Origin: Eshraghiella sp045124255
Lineage (GTDB): Bacteria > Bacillota > Clostridia > Lachnospirales > Lachnospiraceae
Assembly (NCBI GenBank): GCA_045124255.1
Contig: JBGVLM010000062.1
Coordinates: 1 to 56,010 of the forward strand
Length of the DNA stretch: 56,010 nucleotides
Direction of reading: 5' to 3'
The notes under the pieces were generated by a model. It worked only from the letters and a program-made list of their open reading frames with translations, did not search any database and was not told the DNA's origin. The translations under genes were made by a program, and so were the position numbers. Every line of letters starts with the position of its first letter. The stretch's first letter is position 1. Below are positions 33,688 through 41,190 of this stretch, one piece after another.

Positions 33688-34472
33688 GAACATACATGGA
33701 ATTTGCATTAAAAAAATTTCAGAATAAAATGACATATCGTCTGGAATTTTTTATGGGAATCGTGAATACCGTAATGACGATTGTTGTGTACCTGTGCATA
33801 TATAAGGCGTTATACGGAGGGACCAAGGAGGTCGACGGCATATCCTTTGGTATGGTGGCAACCAGCTTTGTTGTTTCACTTGGCTTATCAAGTGCCTTCG
33901 GATTTAATGAGATGTTTTTGCAGGACAAAATTCATGACGGAAGCATAACCAATGAATTTTTAAAACCGGTAAATTTTGTTTTCAGAATGCTGGCAGAAAA
34001 TGCAGGGGAGGGAATTTTTAAAATTCTGTTTAATTTTGTACCGGCATTGATTTTTACAATATTTTATACAGAGCTTTGTCCGCCAAAGAGTGCATTGAAT
34101 CTTGTGCTTATGTTTATAAGTATTGCATTGGGATATCTGATTTTGTGGCTTATCAGTTTTATTATACAGACATGGAGCTTTTGGCTTTTTAGCGTATGGG
34201 GAATCATAACGATTAAAAATGTTTTTGTCAATATTCTGTCCGGTGCGTTGATTCCTCTGTGGTTTATGCCGCCGTTACTCAGAAAAATAATTTCATTTAC
34301 GCCGTTTGAATCAATATATTTTACTCCGGTGCAGATTTATTTGGGAAATGTTGAGGGAAAAGAGCTTTTTATGAGTCTGGGGATTCAGCTTTTGTGGATT
34401 GCACTACTCGGACTGATTGCTAATGCATTTTGGAAAAAGGGCATTAAGAAACTGATAATACAGGGAGGCTGA
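33684..34472 (+). CDS. ABC-2 family permease (COG4587-like)
   Basis: This 262-residue, six-helix membrane protein begins MRTYMEFALKKFQNKMTYRLEFFMG and continues FLQDKIHDGSITNEFLKPVNF, the cytoplasmic coupling segment of this permease family. It partners with the following permease and the two ATPases upstream. GGAGGGG precedes the ATG, which overlaps the ATPase gene. Confidence 0.87.
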   Translation: MRTYMEFALKKFQNKMTYRLEFFMGIVNTVMTIVVYLCIYKALYGGTKEVDGISFGMVATSFVVSLGLSSAFGFNEMFLQDKIHDGSITNEFLKPVNFVFRMLAENAGEGIFKILFNFVPALIFTIFYTELCPPKSALNLVLMFISIALGYLILWLISFIIQTWSFWLFSVWGIITIKNVFVNILSGALIPLWFMPPLLRKIISFTPFESIYFTPVQIYLGNVEGKELFMSLGIQLLWIALLGLIANAFWKKGIKKLIIQGG

Positions 34473-34476
34473 TATA

Positions 34477-35280
34477 ATGGGTGAAATTAAAACAATGCTT
34501 CAATCTCTGAAAATGAGTTTTCATACAAGACTTCAGTATCGTGTTGATACATTTGTTGCAACCCTGGCAGTTTTTGTAAGGGAATCTACAAATATAATAG
34601 TGATATATCTTGCGCTGCTTAAATTTGACAAAATAAATGACTGGAATGTTAATGAAATGCTGTTTTTGTTCAGCATACTGTATCTTACTTATGCCTTTGT
34701 TGTATCAATATTTGCGGACCTTCGTGATTTTTCCTGCATGATAAGGGAAGGAAGATTTGACAGGCTTATTCTGAGGCCGAGAGGACTTTTGTTTCAGCTT
34801 ATTCTTAATAATGCGGATTTAATGGCTTCGGCAGGACATGGAACCCTCGGAATAGTACTTTTTATAGTATCTGCCGGAAGGGTGGGAATACAATGGGATT
34901 TTGTAACCGTAATGTATTATGTTGCAGCCATTATCGGCGGTGTCCTTATTCAGGGCGGAATGTTTATAATGTTTTCCGCATTAAGCTTTTATTTTGTGGA
35001 AACTAACAGTATCAGGGAGATTTTCTACTGGAATATGCGAAAATTTGCAGGATATCCGATAAGTATTTACAATAAGCTCATTCAGACATTGATGATTTAT
35101 GTTATTCCGTTTGCTTTTGTAAATTATTTTCCTGCACAATACCTTTTGAGAAAAGAAGATATGGCAAATTATAATGACGCATATATGTTCATCGCACCAT
35201 TGGTCGGTGTGGTGGTGTATGTACTGGCATATTTGTTCTGGAGAGTAAGCGTGAAGAGGTATAAGAGTACGGGGAATTAG
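34477..35280 (+). CDS. ABC-2 family permease (COG3694-like)
   Basis: This 267-residue membrane protein has the matching family pattern MSFHTRLQYRVDTFVATLAV, then SCMIREGRFDRLILRPRGLL and FYFVETNSIREIFYW. It has six predicted helices and a basic C-terminus. It ends the four-gene ABC operon, after which a long nested inverted repeat (35326-35407) lies before the convergent pyrBI genes. AGGGAGG precedes the start by eight bases. Confidence 0.87.
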   Translation: MGEIKTMLQSLKMSFHTRLQYRVDTFVATLAVFVRESTNIIVIYLALLKFDKINDWNVNEMLFLFSILYLTYAFVVSIFADLRDFSCMIREGRFDRLILRPRGLLFQLILNNADLMASAGHGTLGIVLFIVSAGRVGIQWDFVTVMYYVAAIIGGVLIQGGMFIMFSALSFYFVETNSIREIFYWNMRKFAGYPISIYNKLIQTLMIYVIPFAFVNYFPAQYLLRKEDMANYNDAYMFIAPLVGVVVYVLAYLFWRVSVKRYKSTGN

Positions 35281-35325
35281 AGTTGGAAATCCAATACAAC
35301 GTGAATTCCCGAAACAAACTAAATG

Positions 35326-35407
35326 AAAATGTAGTCCACATAGGAGATGTTTGTACTGTTACGTAACACAAACAAGCGGAAGCGTTCTCCGTATGGGACT
35401 ACATTTT
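35326..35407. repeat. Long nested inverted repeat between convergent operons
   Basis: The outer arms, starting at aaaatgtagtcc (35326) and ending at ggactacatttt, pair over about 20 bases with a small mismatch (acataggaga against tctccgtatg). An inner stem pairs tgtttgt (35349) with acaaaca (35368), closed by gttacgtaac, which is itself palindromic. It may act as a two-way terminator for the ABC and pyrBI operons; the T tracts are weak. Confidence 0.65.
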
Positions 35408-35414
35408 AATAATT

Positions 35415-35834
35415 TTAATATTTCTCCTCGCAGTATTTACATCTGTAAACATGCTTTGCAGGGTCGGTCAGATAGAAGACCTGGTCAAGCTCCTGTTCAA
35501 TCTGTGTAATACATCTTGGGTTCTTGCAGGAGATTACGTTTGTTACCTGCTTAGGTAAATCAAGCTTCTTTTTCTCAAATATTTCACCGTTCTTGATAAT
35601 GTTGACGGTAATATTTGTATCAATTAAGCCGAGGATGTCAAGGTCAACCACATCAAGACCGCCGTCGATTTTGATGATGTCTTTTCTGCCCATTTCGTTG
35701 CTGCGGGCATTTTTGATTATTGCAACACAGCAGTCCAAATCGCCAAGTCCCAAGTAGCGGTAGATATCCATGCTCTTGCCGGCTTCAATATGGTCGATTA
35801 CAATGCCGTTTTCAATTTTTCCAACATTTAACAT
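35415..35834 (-). CDS. pyrI: Aspartate carbamoyltransferase regulatory subunit
   Basis: This 139-residue subunit has an N-terminal allosteric domain (MLNVGKIENGIVIDHIEAGK, DLDCCVAIIKNARSNEMGRKD) and a C-terminal zinc domain with the four cysteines in ISCKNPRCITQIEQ and YRCKYCEEKY. PyrI binds nucleotides and assembles with PyrB into the dodecameric holoenzyme of pyrimidine synthesis. It begins one base after the pyrB stop codon on the same strand. Its presence implies a class B, allosteric ATCase rather than the PyrR-attenuated Bacillus type. Confidence 0.95.
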   Translation of the reverse strand: MLNVGKIENGIVIDHIEAGKSMDIYRYLGLGDLDCCVAIIKNARSNEMGRKDIIKIDGGLDVVDLDILGLIDTNITVNIIKNGEIFEKKKLDLPKQVTNVISCKNPRCITQIEQELDQVFYLTDPAKHVYRCKYCEEKY

Positions 35835-35835
35835 A

Positions 35836-36750
35836 TTACATTACCTCCAGAAGCTTAAGAATAAGAGCCATTCTGACGTATACTCCGTATTGTGCCTGCT
35901 TAAAATAAGCAGCACGTGGGTCGGAGTCAACTTCGACTGAAATCTCGTTGACACGTGGGAGAGGATGGAGAACCAGCATGTCCTCTTTGGCTAAAGCCAT
36001 TTTGGTATTGTCAAGAATGTAGAAATCCTTCATTCTCATATATTCTTCTTCATTAAAGAAACGTTCTCGCTGGACTCTTGTCATATATAAAATATCAAGT
36101 TCAGGCATAATGTCTTCAAGACGTTCAACCTCTACATATTCGTGACCGCCTGCTTCAAGTACATCCTCCCTGATATAATCAGGAACCCGAAGCTCCTTAG
36201 GTGATATAAGAACAAATTTAATATTCTTATATCTTACTAATGAATTAATGAGTGAGTGTACGGTTCTTCCGAACTTCAAATCACCGCATAAACCGATGGT
36301 CAGATTATCAAAATGTCCTTTGAGTGATTTGATTGTCATTAAATCCGTTAATGTCTGGGTTGGATGCTGGTGGCCGCCGTCACCGGCGTTGATAACAGGA
36401 ATTCCTGAATGCATTGACGCAACAAGCGGAGCACCTTCTTTAGGATGACGCATTGCACAAATATCGGCATAGCAGGATATAACTCGAATTGTATCGGAGA
36501 CACTTTCACCTTTAGCAGCAGAACTGGAATCTGCTGAGGAGAAACCGAGAACTGAACCGCCCAGGTTCAGCATTGCTGCTTCAAAACTAAGTCTTGTACG
36601 TGTGCTTGGTTCATAAAAAAGCGTTGCAAGCTTCTTGCCCCTGCAGCAGTCAGAATATTTGGCAGGATTAGCTGCAATATCATCTGCCAATGCCAGAAGC
36701 TCATCCAGCTCTTCAACTGATAAATCAAGCGGACTAAGTAAATGCTTCAT
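35836..36750 (-). CDS. pyrB: Aspartate carbamoyltransferase catalytic subunit
   Basis: This 304-residue enzyme forms carbamoyl-aspartate, the first committed step of UMP synthesis. It has the carbamoyl-phosphate motif FYEPSTRTRLSFEAAM, then SAAKGESVSDTIRV, MRHPKEGAP, NAGDGGHQHPTQTLTDL and LHPLPRVNEISVEVD. The start at 36750 (MKHLLSPLDL) is supported by GGAGG five bases upstream; an ATG at 36762 would place that GGAGG inside the coding sequence. The operon promoter overlaps the divergent lipoprotein promoter. Confidence 0.95.
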   Translation of the reverse strand: MKHLLSPLDLSVEELDELLALADDIAANPAKYSDCCRGKKLATLFYEPSTRTRLSFEAAMLNLGGSVLGFSSADSSSAAKGESVSDTIRVISCYADICAMRHPKEGAPLVASMHSGIPVINAGDGGHQHPTQTLTDLMTIKSLKGHFDNLTIGLCGDLKFGRTVHSLINSLVRYKNIKFVLISPKELRVPDYIREDVLEAGGHEYVEVERLEDIMPELDILYMTRVQRERFFNEEEYMRMKDFYILDNTKMALAKEDMLVLHPLPRVNEISVEVDSDPRAAYFKQAQYGVYVRMALILKLLEVM

Positions 36751-36804
36751 ATTAACCTCCATTATTATGCCATCAGAGGCATTTTCCTTATTTTAATCGT
36801 GTGA

Positions 36805-36833
36805 GATATAAAAATCAACCTTTTTATTGACAA
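36805..36833 (-). promoter_or_regulatory. pyrBI promoter
   Basis: On the minus strand TTGTCA and TATATC are separated by 17 bases. The -35 box overlaps the -35 box of the plus-strand lipoprotein promoter by five bases. Confidence 0.6.
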
Positions 36834-36855
36834 AAATATAAAATGAGAATATAAT
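36827..36855 (+). promoter_or_regulatory. Consensus SigA promoter of the lipoprotein gene
   Basis: TTGACA, a 17-base spacer and TATAAT: a perfect vegetative consensus, about 57 bases before the lipoprotein ATG. Strong constitutive expression is expected. Confidence 0.9.
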
Positions 36856-36911
36856 TGCGAACTAAGGTATACAAGAGTATACTTGGGATTATTTTTTTAG
36901 GAGGGAAAATA

Positions 36912-38057
36912 ATGAGAAGATTTAAGAAAGTAGTTGCATCAGTGAGTGTTACTGCATTAGGAGTAGCTGCATTGGCAGGTTGTACAAGAGCACCTAAGGC
37001 AACATCTATGTTTGATGTTATGAAGTCTGCTTCAGAAGTGAAGAAAGGTACTTATGAGGTATCATGTACAATTGAGCAGGGAGACGAAGTTGTTGATTTC
37101 ACTATTTATGGTGATTATGAAAATAACTCTGCAACAATGAGCGTTAAAGCAATGGCAAATGGAGTTAAGTATGAAATTGAAGATGCTGTAATTCTTACAG
37201 AAAGTGCAGCATATGTAAATGTATCTTCAATCTCAACAATAGCAGGTGCTGCTGATTTCGATTTAAGTGCTTATGGAATTACAGGTGACTGGATTTCAAT
37301 TGACCTCGGTGAGGCTGTTCAGGCTGAAGCTGATGCAGATGCAGATGTATTCTATGATGCATTGGATAAAGCTTATAAAGATGTAATCGAAGAGGAAGAC
37401 GGCAAGTATGAAATCAGAATTTCTTCTGATGAGGACTTACAGAATTTCATTGACGCTACAATTGTTCTTTTAAATGATAATTCAGCAGATTGGTCAAAGG
37501 AAATTGCAGACACATATAATCAGATTGATTATGAAGCTATTGTCAGAAATGTAATTACAGGTTTATTAACAGATGTTAACAAGTATCTTGATGCAGGCGT
37601 ATCTGAGGATGAAATCGATGATATAATTGATGAGGCTATGTCTGAAACAGATTTCTCAGAACTTACAGTTGATGCTTCTGAGTATGAAGAGATGTTCGAA
37701 GATTTTGCATCAGAGCTTGAGGCAGCTAAGGATGAAATAAGCTTTGAAGATTCAGGCATTGATAAGATGGCTGTTACAACCTATCAGGAAGATAAGTCAT
37801 ATGTTGTTGAAGCTGAAATGGTTGGTATGATGGATGATGAGAAATGCTCTATTAAGGTAAGCTCAACCATTACCAAGGATGATTCAGTTTCTGTAAAGGC
37901 GCCTACTGAGAATGTACAGACAATTTCAGAGGCTGTATGCGGAATGCTTGACGCATTTGGAATTACAGCAGATGATATTGACGAGTATCTTGGTGAGTTT
38001 GAAGACATGGGAGACTTGAGCGGTTCTTTATATGATGATTATTCATTATATGAGTAA
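36912..38057 (+). CDS. Acidic secreted lipoprotein of unknown function
   Basis: This 381-residue protein has a type II signal peptide (MRRFKKVVASVSVTALGVAA, lipobox LAGC with the lipidated Cys at about residue 22), so it is anchored to the outer face of the membrane. The mature part is very acidic and predicted as long beta strands alternating with helices (KKGTYEVSCTIEQGDEVVDF, YENNSATMSVKAMANGVKY), loosely like LppX-type lipid-binding folds; that likeness is weak. A Ser/Asp/Glu-rich stretch (DEIDDIIDEAMSETDFSEL) lies in the middle. The perfect promoter and AGGAGGG site predict abundance. The function is unknown. Confidence 0.8.
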   Translation: MRRFKKVVASVSVTALGVAALAGCTRAPKATSMFDVMKSASEVKKGTYEVSCTIEQGDEVVDFTIYGDYENNSATMSVKAMANGVKYEIEDAVILTESAAYVNVSSISTIAGAADFDLSAYGITGDWISIDLGEAVQAEADADADVFYDALDKAYKDVIEEEDGKYEIRISSDEDLQNFIDATIVLLNDNSADWSKEIADTYNQIDYEAIVRNVITGLLTDVNKYLDAGVSEDEIDDIIDEAMSETDFSELTVDASEYEEMFEDFASELEAAKDEISFEDSGIDKMAVTTYQEDKSYVVEAEMVGMMDDEKCSIKVSSTITKDDSVSVKAPTENVQTISEAVCGMLDAFGITADDIDEYLGEFEDMGDLSGSLYDDYSLYE

Positions 38058-38088
38058 GAAGAATAAATCAATTCATAAAATGACTATG

Positions 38089-38122
38089 GGGCAGTGTTCT
38101 TTATGGGCACTGCTCTTTTTTT
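38089..38122 (+). terminator. Terminator of the lipoprotein gene
   Basis: The hairpin gggcagtg / cactgctc around an 11-base loop is followed by TTTTTTT. Confidence 0.85.
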
Positions 38123-38149
38123 CTTTATGGGAAAGACAAGAAACTTTAT

Positions 38150-38178
38150 TTGCAACAATGGGTTTTCTATGATATTAT
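38150..38178 (+). promoter_or_regulatory. Promoter of the membrane acyltransferase gene
   Basis: TTGCAA and TATTAT are separated by 17 bases; a short hairpin (ttggtt / aaccaa) follows in the leader near 38183-38198. Confidence 0.6.
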
Positions 38179-38229
38179 TATTTTGGTTTTTTAACCAATT
38201 TTATGAAAATATTCAGCAGGAGATATATT

Positions 38230-38997
38230 GTGGAACTCAAGAAGAAAGAATATAAGGACAGAATACATTTTATCGACACGGTACGAGGTGTAATTATAAT
38301 TGGTGTTGTAGCTTATCATACAATTTTTGACTTGTGCTATATATATAATTTGCCGATAAGCGGTTTTCTGTTTCATCCGTTTGTAAACTTTATCAGGGAC
38401 TTTGGTGCGGGAATGCTTATTTTTATATCGGGAATAGCATGTCATCTGTCACATTCCAATCTGAGGCGAGGCATACAATGTCTGATAATTGCACTTGGTT
38501 TTTCATTGTTTACATGGTTTTTCATGCGTGAGGATTTTATTTTCTTCGGAGTGCTGCATTTGTTCTCCGTGTGTATGCTGTCGTATGCCTTATTAAGAAA
38601 ATTCGTCGATAAAATTCCGGGTTTTGTGGCACCAATACTTTTTGTTGTATTTTTGTTCGTTTTTGGACTGCCGAACGGATATCTGGGATTCTTTGGAAAT
38701 CATATGATAGAGCTGCCGTATTTTGAGGGTAATGCCTTTTTGTACTGTCTCGGACTTCCTTGGGACAGTAACTGGTATTCAGCAGATTATTTTCCAGTTA
38801 TTCCATGGATTTTATTGTTTTATTGCGGCTGTATACTCGGAAAATATTTTAAAGAGGGAAGAATTCCTAAGTTCTTATATAAGGATATATGTCCGCCGAT
38901 TACTTTTATCGGAACAAAGACAATTTTCATATATGTTCTGCACCAGCCGATAGTGTATGGAATTTTATATCTTATTTTTAATATAATTAATAAATAA
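38230..38997 (+). CDS. Membrane acyltransferase-like protein (DUF1624, heparan-glucosaminide N-acetyltransferase type)
   Basis: The protein has about 255 residues and seven or so membrane segments. The family signature DTVRGVIIIGVVAYHTIFDL opens the protein, followed by DFGAGMLIFISGIACHLSHS, FGVLHLFSVCML and YVLHQPIVYGILY. Such YeiB/HGSNAT-like proteins are thought to move acetyl groups across membranes to sugars; activity here is inferred. The GTG at 38230 is chosen because AGGAG lies seven bases upstream; an ATG at 38203 would add nine residues and has no ribosome site. An adenylate-forming enzyme gene follows 19 bases later. Confidence 0.78.
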   Translation: MELKKKEYKDRIHFIDTVRGVIIIGVVAYHTIFDLCYIYNLPISGFLFHPFVNFIRDFGAGMLIFISGIACHLSHSNLRRGIQCLIIALGFSLFTWFFMREDFIFFGVLHLFSVCMLSYALLRKFVDKIPGFVAPILFVVFLFVFGLPNGYLGFFGNHMIELPYFEGNAFLYCLGLPWDSNWYSADYFPVIPWILLFYCGCILGKYFKEGRIPKFLYKDICPPITFIGTKTIFIYVLHQPIVYGILYLIFNIINK

Positions 38998-39016
38998 CCT
39001 GATTGGAAATGCAATT

Positions 39017-40663
39017 ATGACATTATATGAGACAATAGAAAAAAATACCGCCGAGAATCCGGAAGGTATTTGTTGTAAATATTTTAATTATTCCATGACC
39101 TATAGGGAGCTGCTTAACAGGATTAATCTTGTTGCGGGAGCGTTGGTAAAGGCGGGATTTTGCAAGGGTGACAGAATCGGCATAGGTCTGCCTAACTCAC
39201 CTGATTTGCTTGCAGTATTGTATGCAGTGAATCAGATTGGCGGAGTATGTGTAATGTTCAATCCGAAGTCGCCTTCTGAGGAGCTTGCAAGGCAGCTTAG
39301 AATGACAAAGTGCAAATGCCTGTTTTTTTCAAGAATTGCAATTGATTCGGTATACGGACTTAAAGACTTTGATAATCTGACATTTATTTGTGTGCCGATT
39401 ATGTCACATTTTCCTGTTCATATTAAAGCAGTACTTTCCAAGAGAATTTTATCTCAGAAAAATATGACACAATTTAAGAAAAAATTTGTTAATGCATACA
39501 ATATGTCAGAATTCATCAGGGTTTCAGAATATACAGATAAGGAAACTGATGATTTAAGTGATGCGGTAATTATTTTCAGCGGAGGAACCAATGGTACATT
39601 TAAAGCAGTTGTCCATTCTTCGAAATCCTTTGAAGAATCGGCAGTCAACTGTCTTGAAACAGAAAAACCGCTTCCAAAGGTCGTTTCAATGCTTGCGATT
39701 CTTCCGGCATTTCATATTTTCGGACTGACGGTTGCAATACATCTTCCGTTATATGCCGGCGGAACGGTTGTGCTTGTTCCGGTGTTTAATCTCGGAATTG
39801 TAACTGACATTATTAAAAAGGAATGTCCGGGGTTTTTTCCGGGAGTGCCGACTATTTTTGAAAGACTGCTGGAGCATCCCAGGTTTTCAAAGCTTGCAGC
39901 CCGGGGCAGATTGAATTTTACCGGGTTCAGGCATGGCTTCGTAGGCGGGGACAACCTTACTGATGAGGTCAGGGACCGTTTTAACAGAATTATTCTTGAA
40001 AATGGCGGAACGGGATATATTTCCATGGGTTACGGAATGAGTGAATGCTGTCCGATATGTGTCAACAACAAAGACTCAGGATTCAGGGAATCTGTAGGAA
40101 TTCCGTTTGATGATATGCAGATAAGGATTCTTGAGGAAAATACGGATACAAAACTTATGAATGGCGAAACCGGAGAAATTACAATAGCTTCGGGCCATTT
40201 AATGAGCTATGGCTTTGACGAGGACGGAAATATTACCGGCCCCCTTAAGGATGATAAAGGTGTAAACTGGCTTAGAACCGGAGACATGGGTTATGTTAAG
40301 GATGGCGTGGTATATTATAAGTGCCGTCAGCGCAGAATTATTAAGGTTTCGGGCAATACTGTTTTTGCCTCATCAATTGAGAAAATCCTACAGGAAAATC
40401 TGGATATCGCAAGGGCTGCATATGTAGTGCCTGTACCGCATGCAACAAGGGGATATGGAGCATTTGCATTTGTTGTGACTAATAGCGAGGTTAATGATGA
40501 TGAGCTTCTGACTGCAGTACGTAATGTCTGTAAGAACCGTATGATTCCTTATGCAATTCCCGTAGGGGCTGCGCATATAAGCGATAAGGACATCCCTTAT
40601 ACTGCAATCGGCAAGGTTGCATGGGGGCTTCTTGAAAATAAAGCAAAAAATTTAATGAAATAA
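39017..40663 (+). CDS. Adenylate-forming acyl-CoA ligase-like enzyme
   Basis: This 548-residue ANL-superfamily enzyme activates a carboxylic acid as acyl-AMP. The P-loop FSGGTNGTFKAVVHS departs slightly from the usual SSGTTGxPKGV but keeps the lysine. GYISMGYGMSECCPIC is the A5 motif, WLRTGDMGYVKDG the A7 motif, and IPYTAIGKVAWG carries the catalytic C-terminal lysine. No carrier protein is fused. It is coupled in tandem with the membrane acyltransferase, so it may supply an acyl donor for a surface modification. The acid substrate cannot be read from the sequence. Confidence 0.85.
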   Translation: MTLYETIEKNTAENPEGICCKYFNYSMTYRELLNRINLVAGALVKAGFCKGDRIGIGLPNSPDLLAVLYAVNQIGGVCVMFNPKSPSEELARQLRMTKCKCLFFSRIAIDSVYGLKDFDNLTFICVPIMSHFPVHIKAVLSKRILSQKNMTQFKKKFVNAYNMSEFIRVSEYTDKETDDLSDAVIIFSGGTNGTFKAVVHSSKSFEESAVNCLETEKPLPKVVSMLAILPAFHIFGLTVAIHLPLYAGGTVVLVPVFNLGIVTDIIKKECPGFFPGVPTIFERLLEHPRFSKLAARGRLNFTGFRHGFVGGDNLTDEVRDRFNRIILENGGTGYISMGYGMSECCPICVNNKDSGFRESVGIPFDDMQIRILEENTDTKLMNGETGEITIASGHLMSYGFDEDGNITGPLKDDKGVNWLRTGDMGYVKDGVVYYKCRQRRIIKVSGNTVFASSIEKILQENLDIARAAYVVPVPHATRGYGAFAFVVTNSEVNDDELLTAVRNVCKNRMIPYAIPVGAAHISDKDIPYTAIGKVAWGLLENKAKNLMK

Positions 40664-40726
40664 TTTTACAAAAAAAGAGCATACTAATTTCAGCTGAATT
40701 ACAGCAAAAATTTTTGGAGGTGTAAT

Positions 40727-41038
40727 ATGACTGATTTAGGATGCTGCGTTGAATATTGTAAACATAACGAAGAAAAGAAATGCTGCAGAAGTAATATCGA
40801 GGTGGGCGGAAGCCATGCCACTGAGCCGGAGAATACCTTCTGTGCTTCGTTTGATGAGAGAATGAGCAACAGTACAACAAATGCCTGCTGTACCCCTAAC
40901 CAGACACTTGAAATTAAATGTGAGGTTGAGAACTGTGTTTACAATGAGAACAGAAACTGTACAGCCAAGCATGTGGATGTAGGTCATTCAATAGCACAGG
41001 GCAAAACAGAATGTTCAACATTTAAAATGAGAAAGTAG
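40727..41038 (+). CDS. Two-domain DUF1540 cysteine-rich protein
   Basis: This 103-residue protein has two DUF1540 repeats: LGCCVEYCKHNEEKKCCRSN ending in ENTFCASF, and IKCEVENCVYNENRNCTAKH ending in KTECSTF. Each holds four conserved cysteines in CxxxxCxxN...C...C spacing, suggesting metal binding. The domain is common in Clostridia, often in sporulating species, with unknown function. TTGGAGGTG precedes the ATG and a terminator follows, so it is a single-gene unit. Confidence 0.88.
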   Translation: MTDLGCCVEYCKHNEEKKCCRSNIEVGGSHATEPENTFCASFDERMSNSTTNACCTPNQTLEIKCEVENCVYNENRNCTAKHVDVGHSIAQGKTECSTFKMRK

Positions 41039-41047
41039 CAGCAGTAA

Positions 41048-41077
41048 GGAAATCACTTTTATGTGGTTTCCTTTTTT
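41048..41077 (+). terminator. Terminator of the DUF1540 gene
   Basis: The hairpin ggaaatcac-ttttat-gtggtttcc (one G:T pair) is followed by TTTTTT. Confidence 0.85.
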
Positions 41078-41190
41078 ACGATTAGGGAAACTTTGGACTT
41101 GGATAAAATAATACTTGAAAAAAATAGTTTTTACTGTAAAATTATACTTGGAATATTTTAGATATAATTTTAGAGAGGAAATATATAAAA

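Noticed and set aside
40491..40880. 129-residue Cys/Tyr-rich minus-strand frame resembling a small secreted peptide
   Set aside because: Antisense to the acyl-ligase end and the DUF1540 gene; cysteines come from complement of the repeat region.
40727..41038. Cysteine-rich small protein as a bacteriocin or lanthipeptide precursor
   Set aside because: The two DUF1540 repeats explain the cysteines; there is no leader peptide or modification gene nearby.
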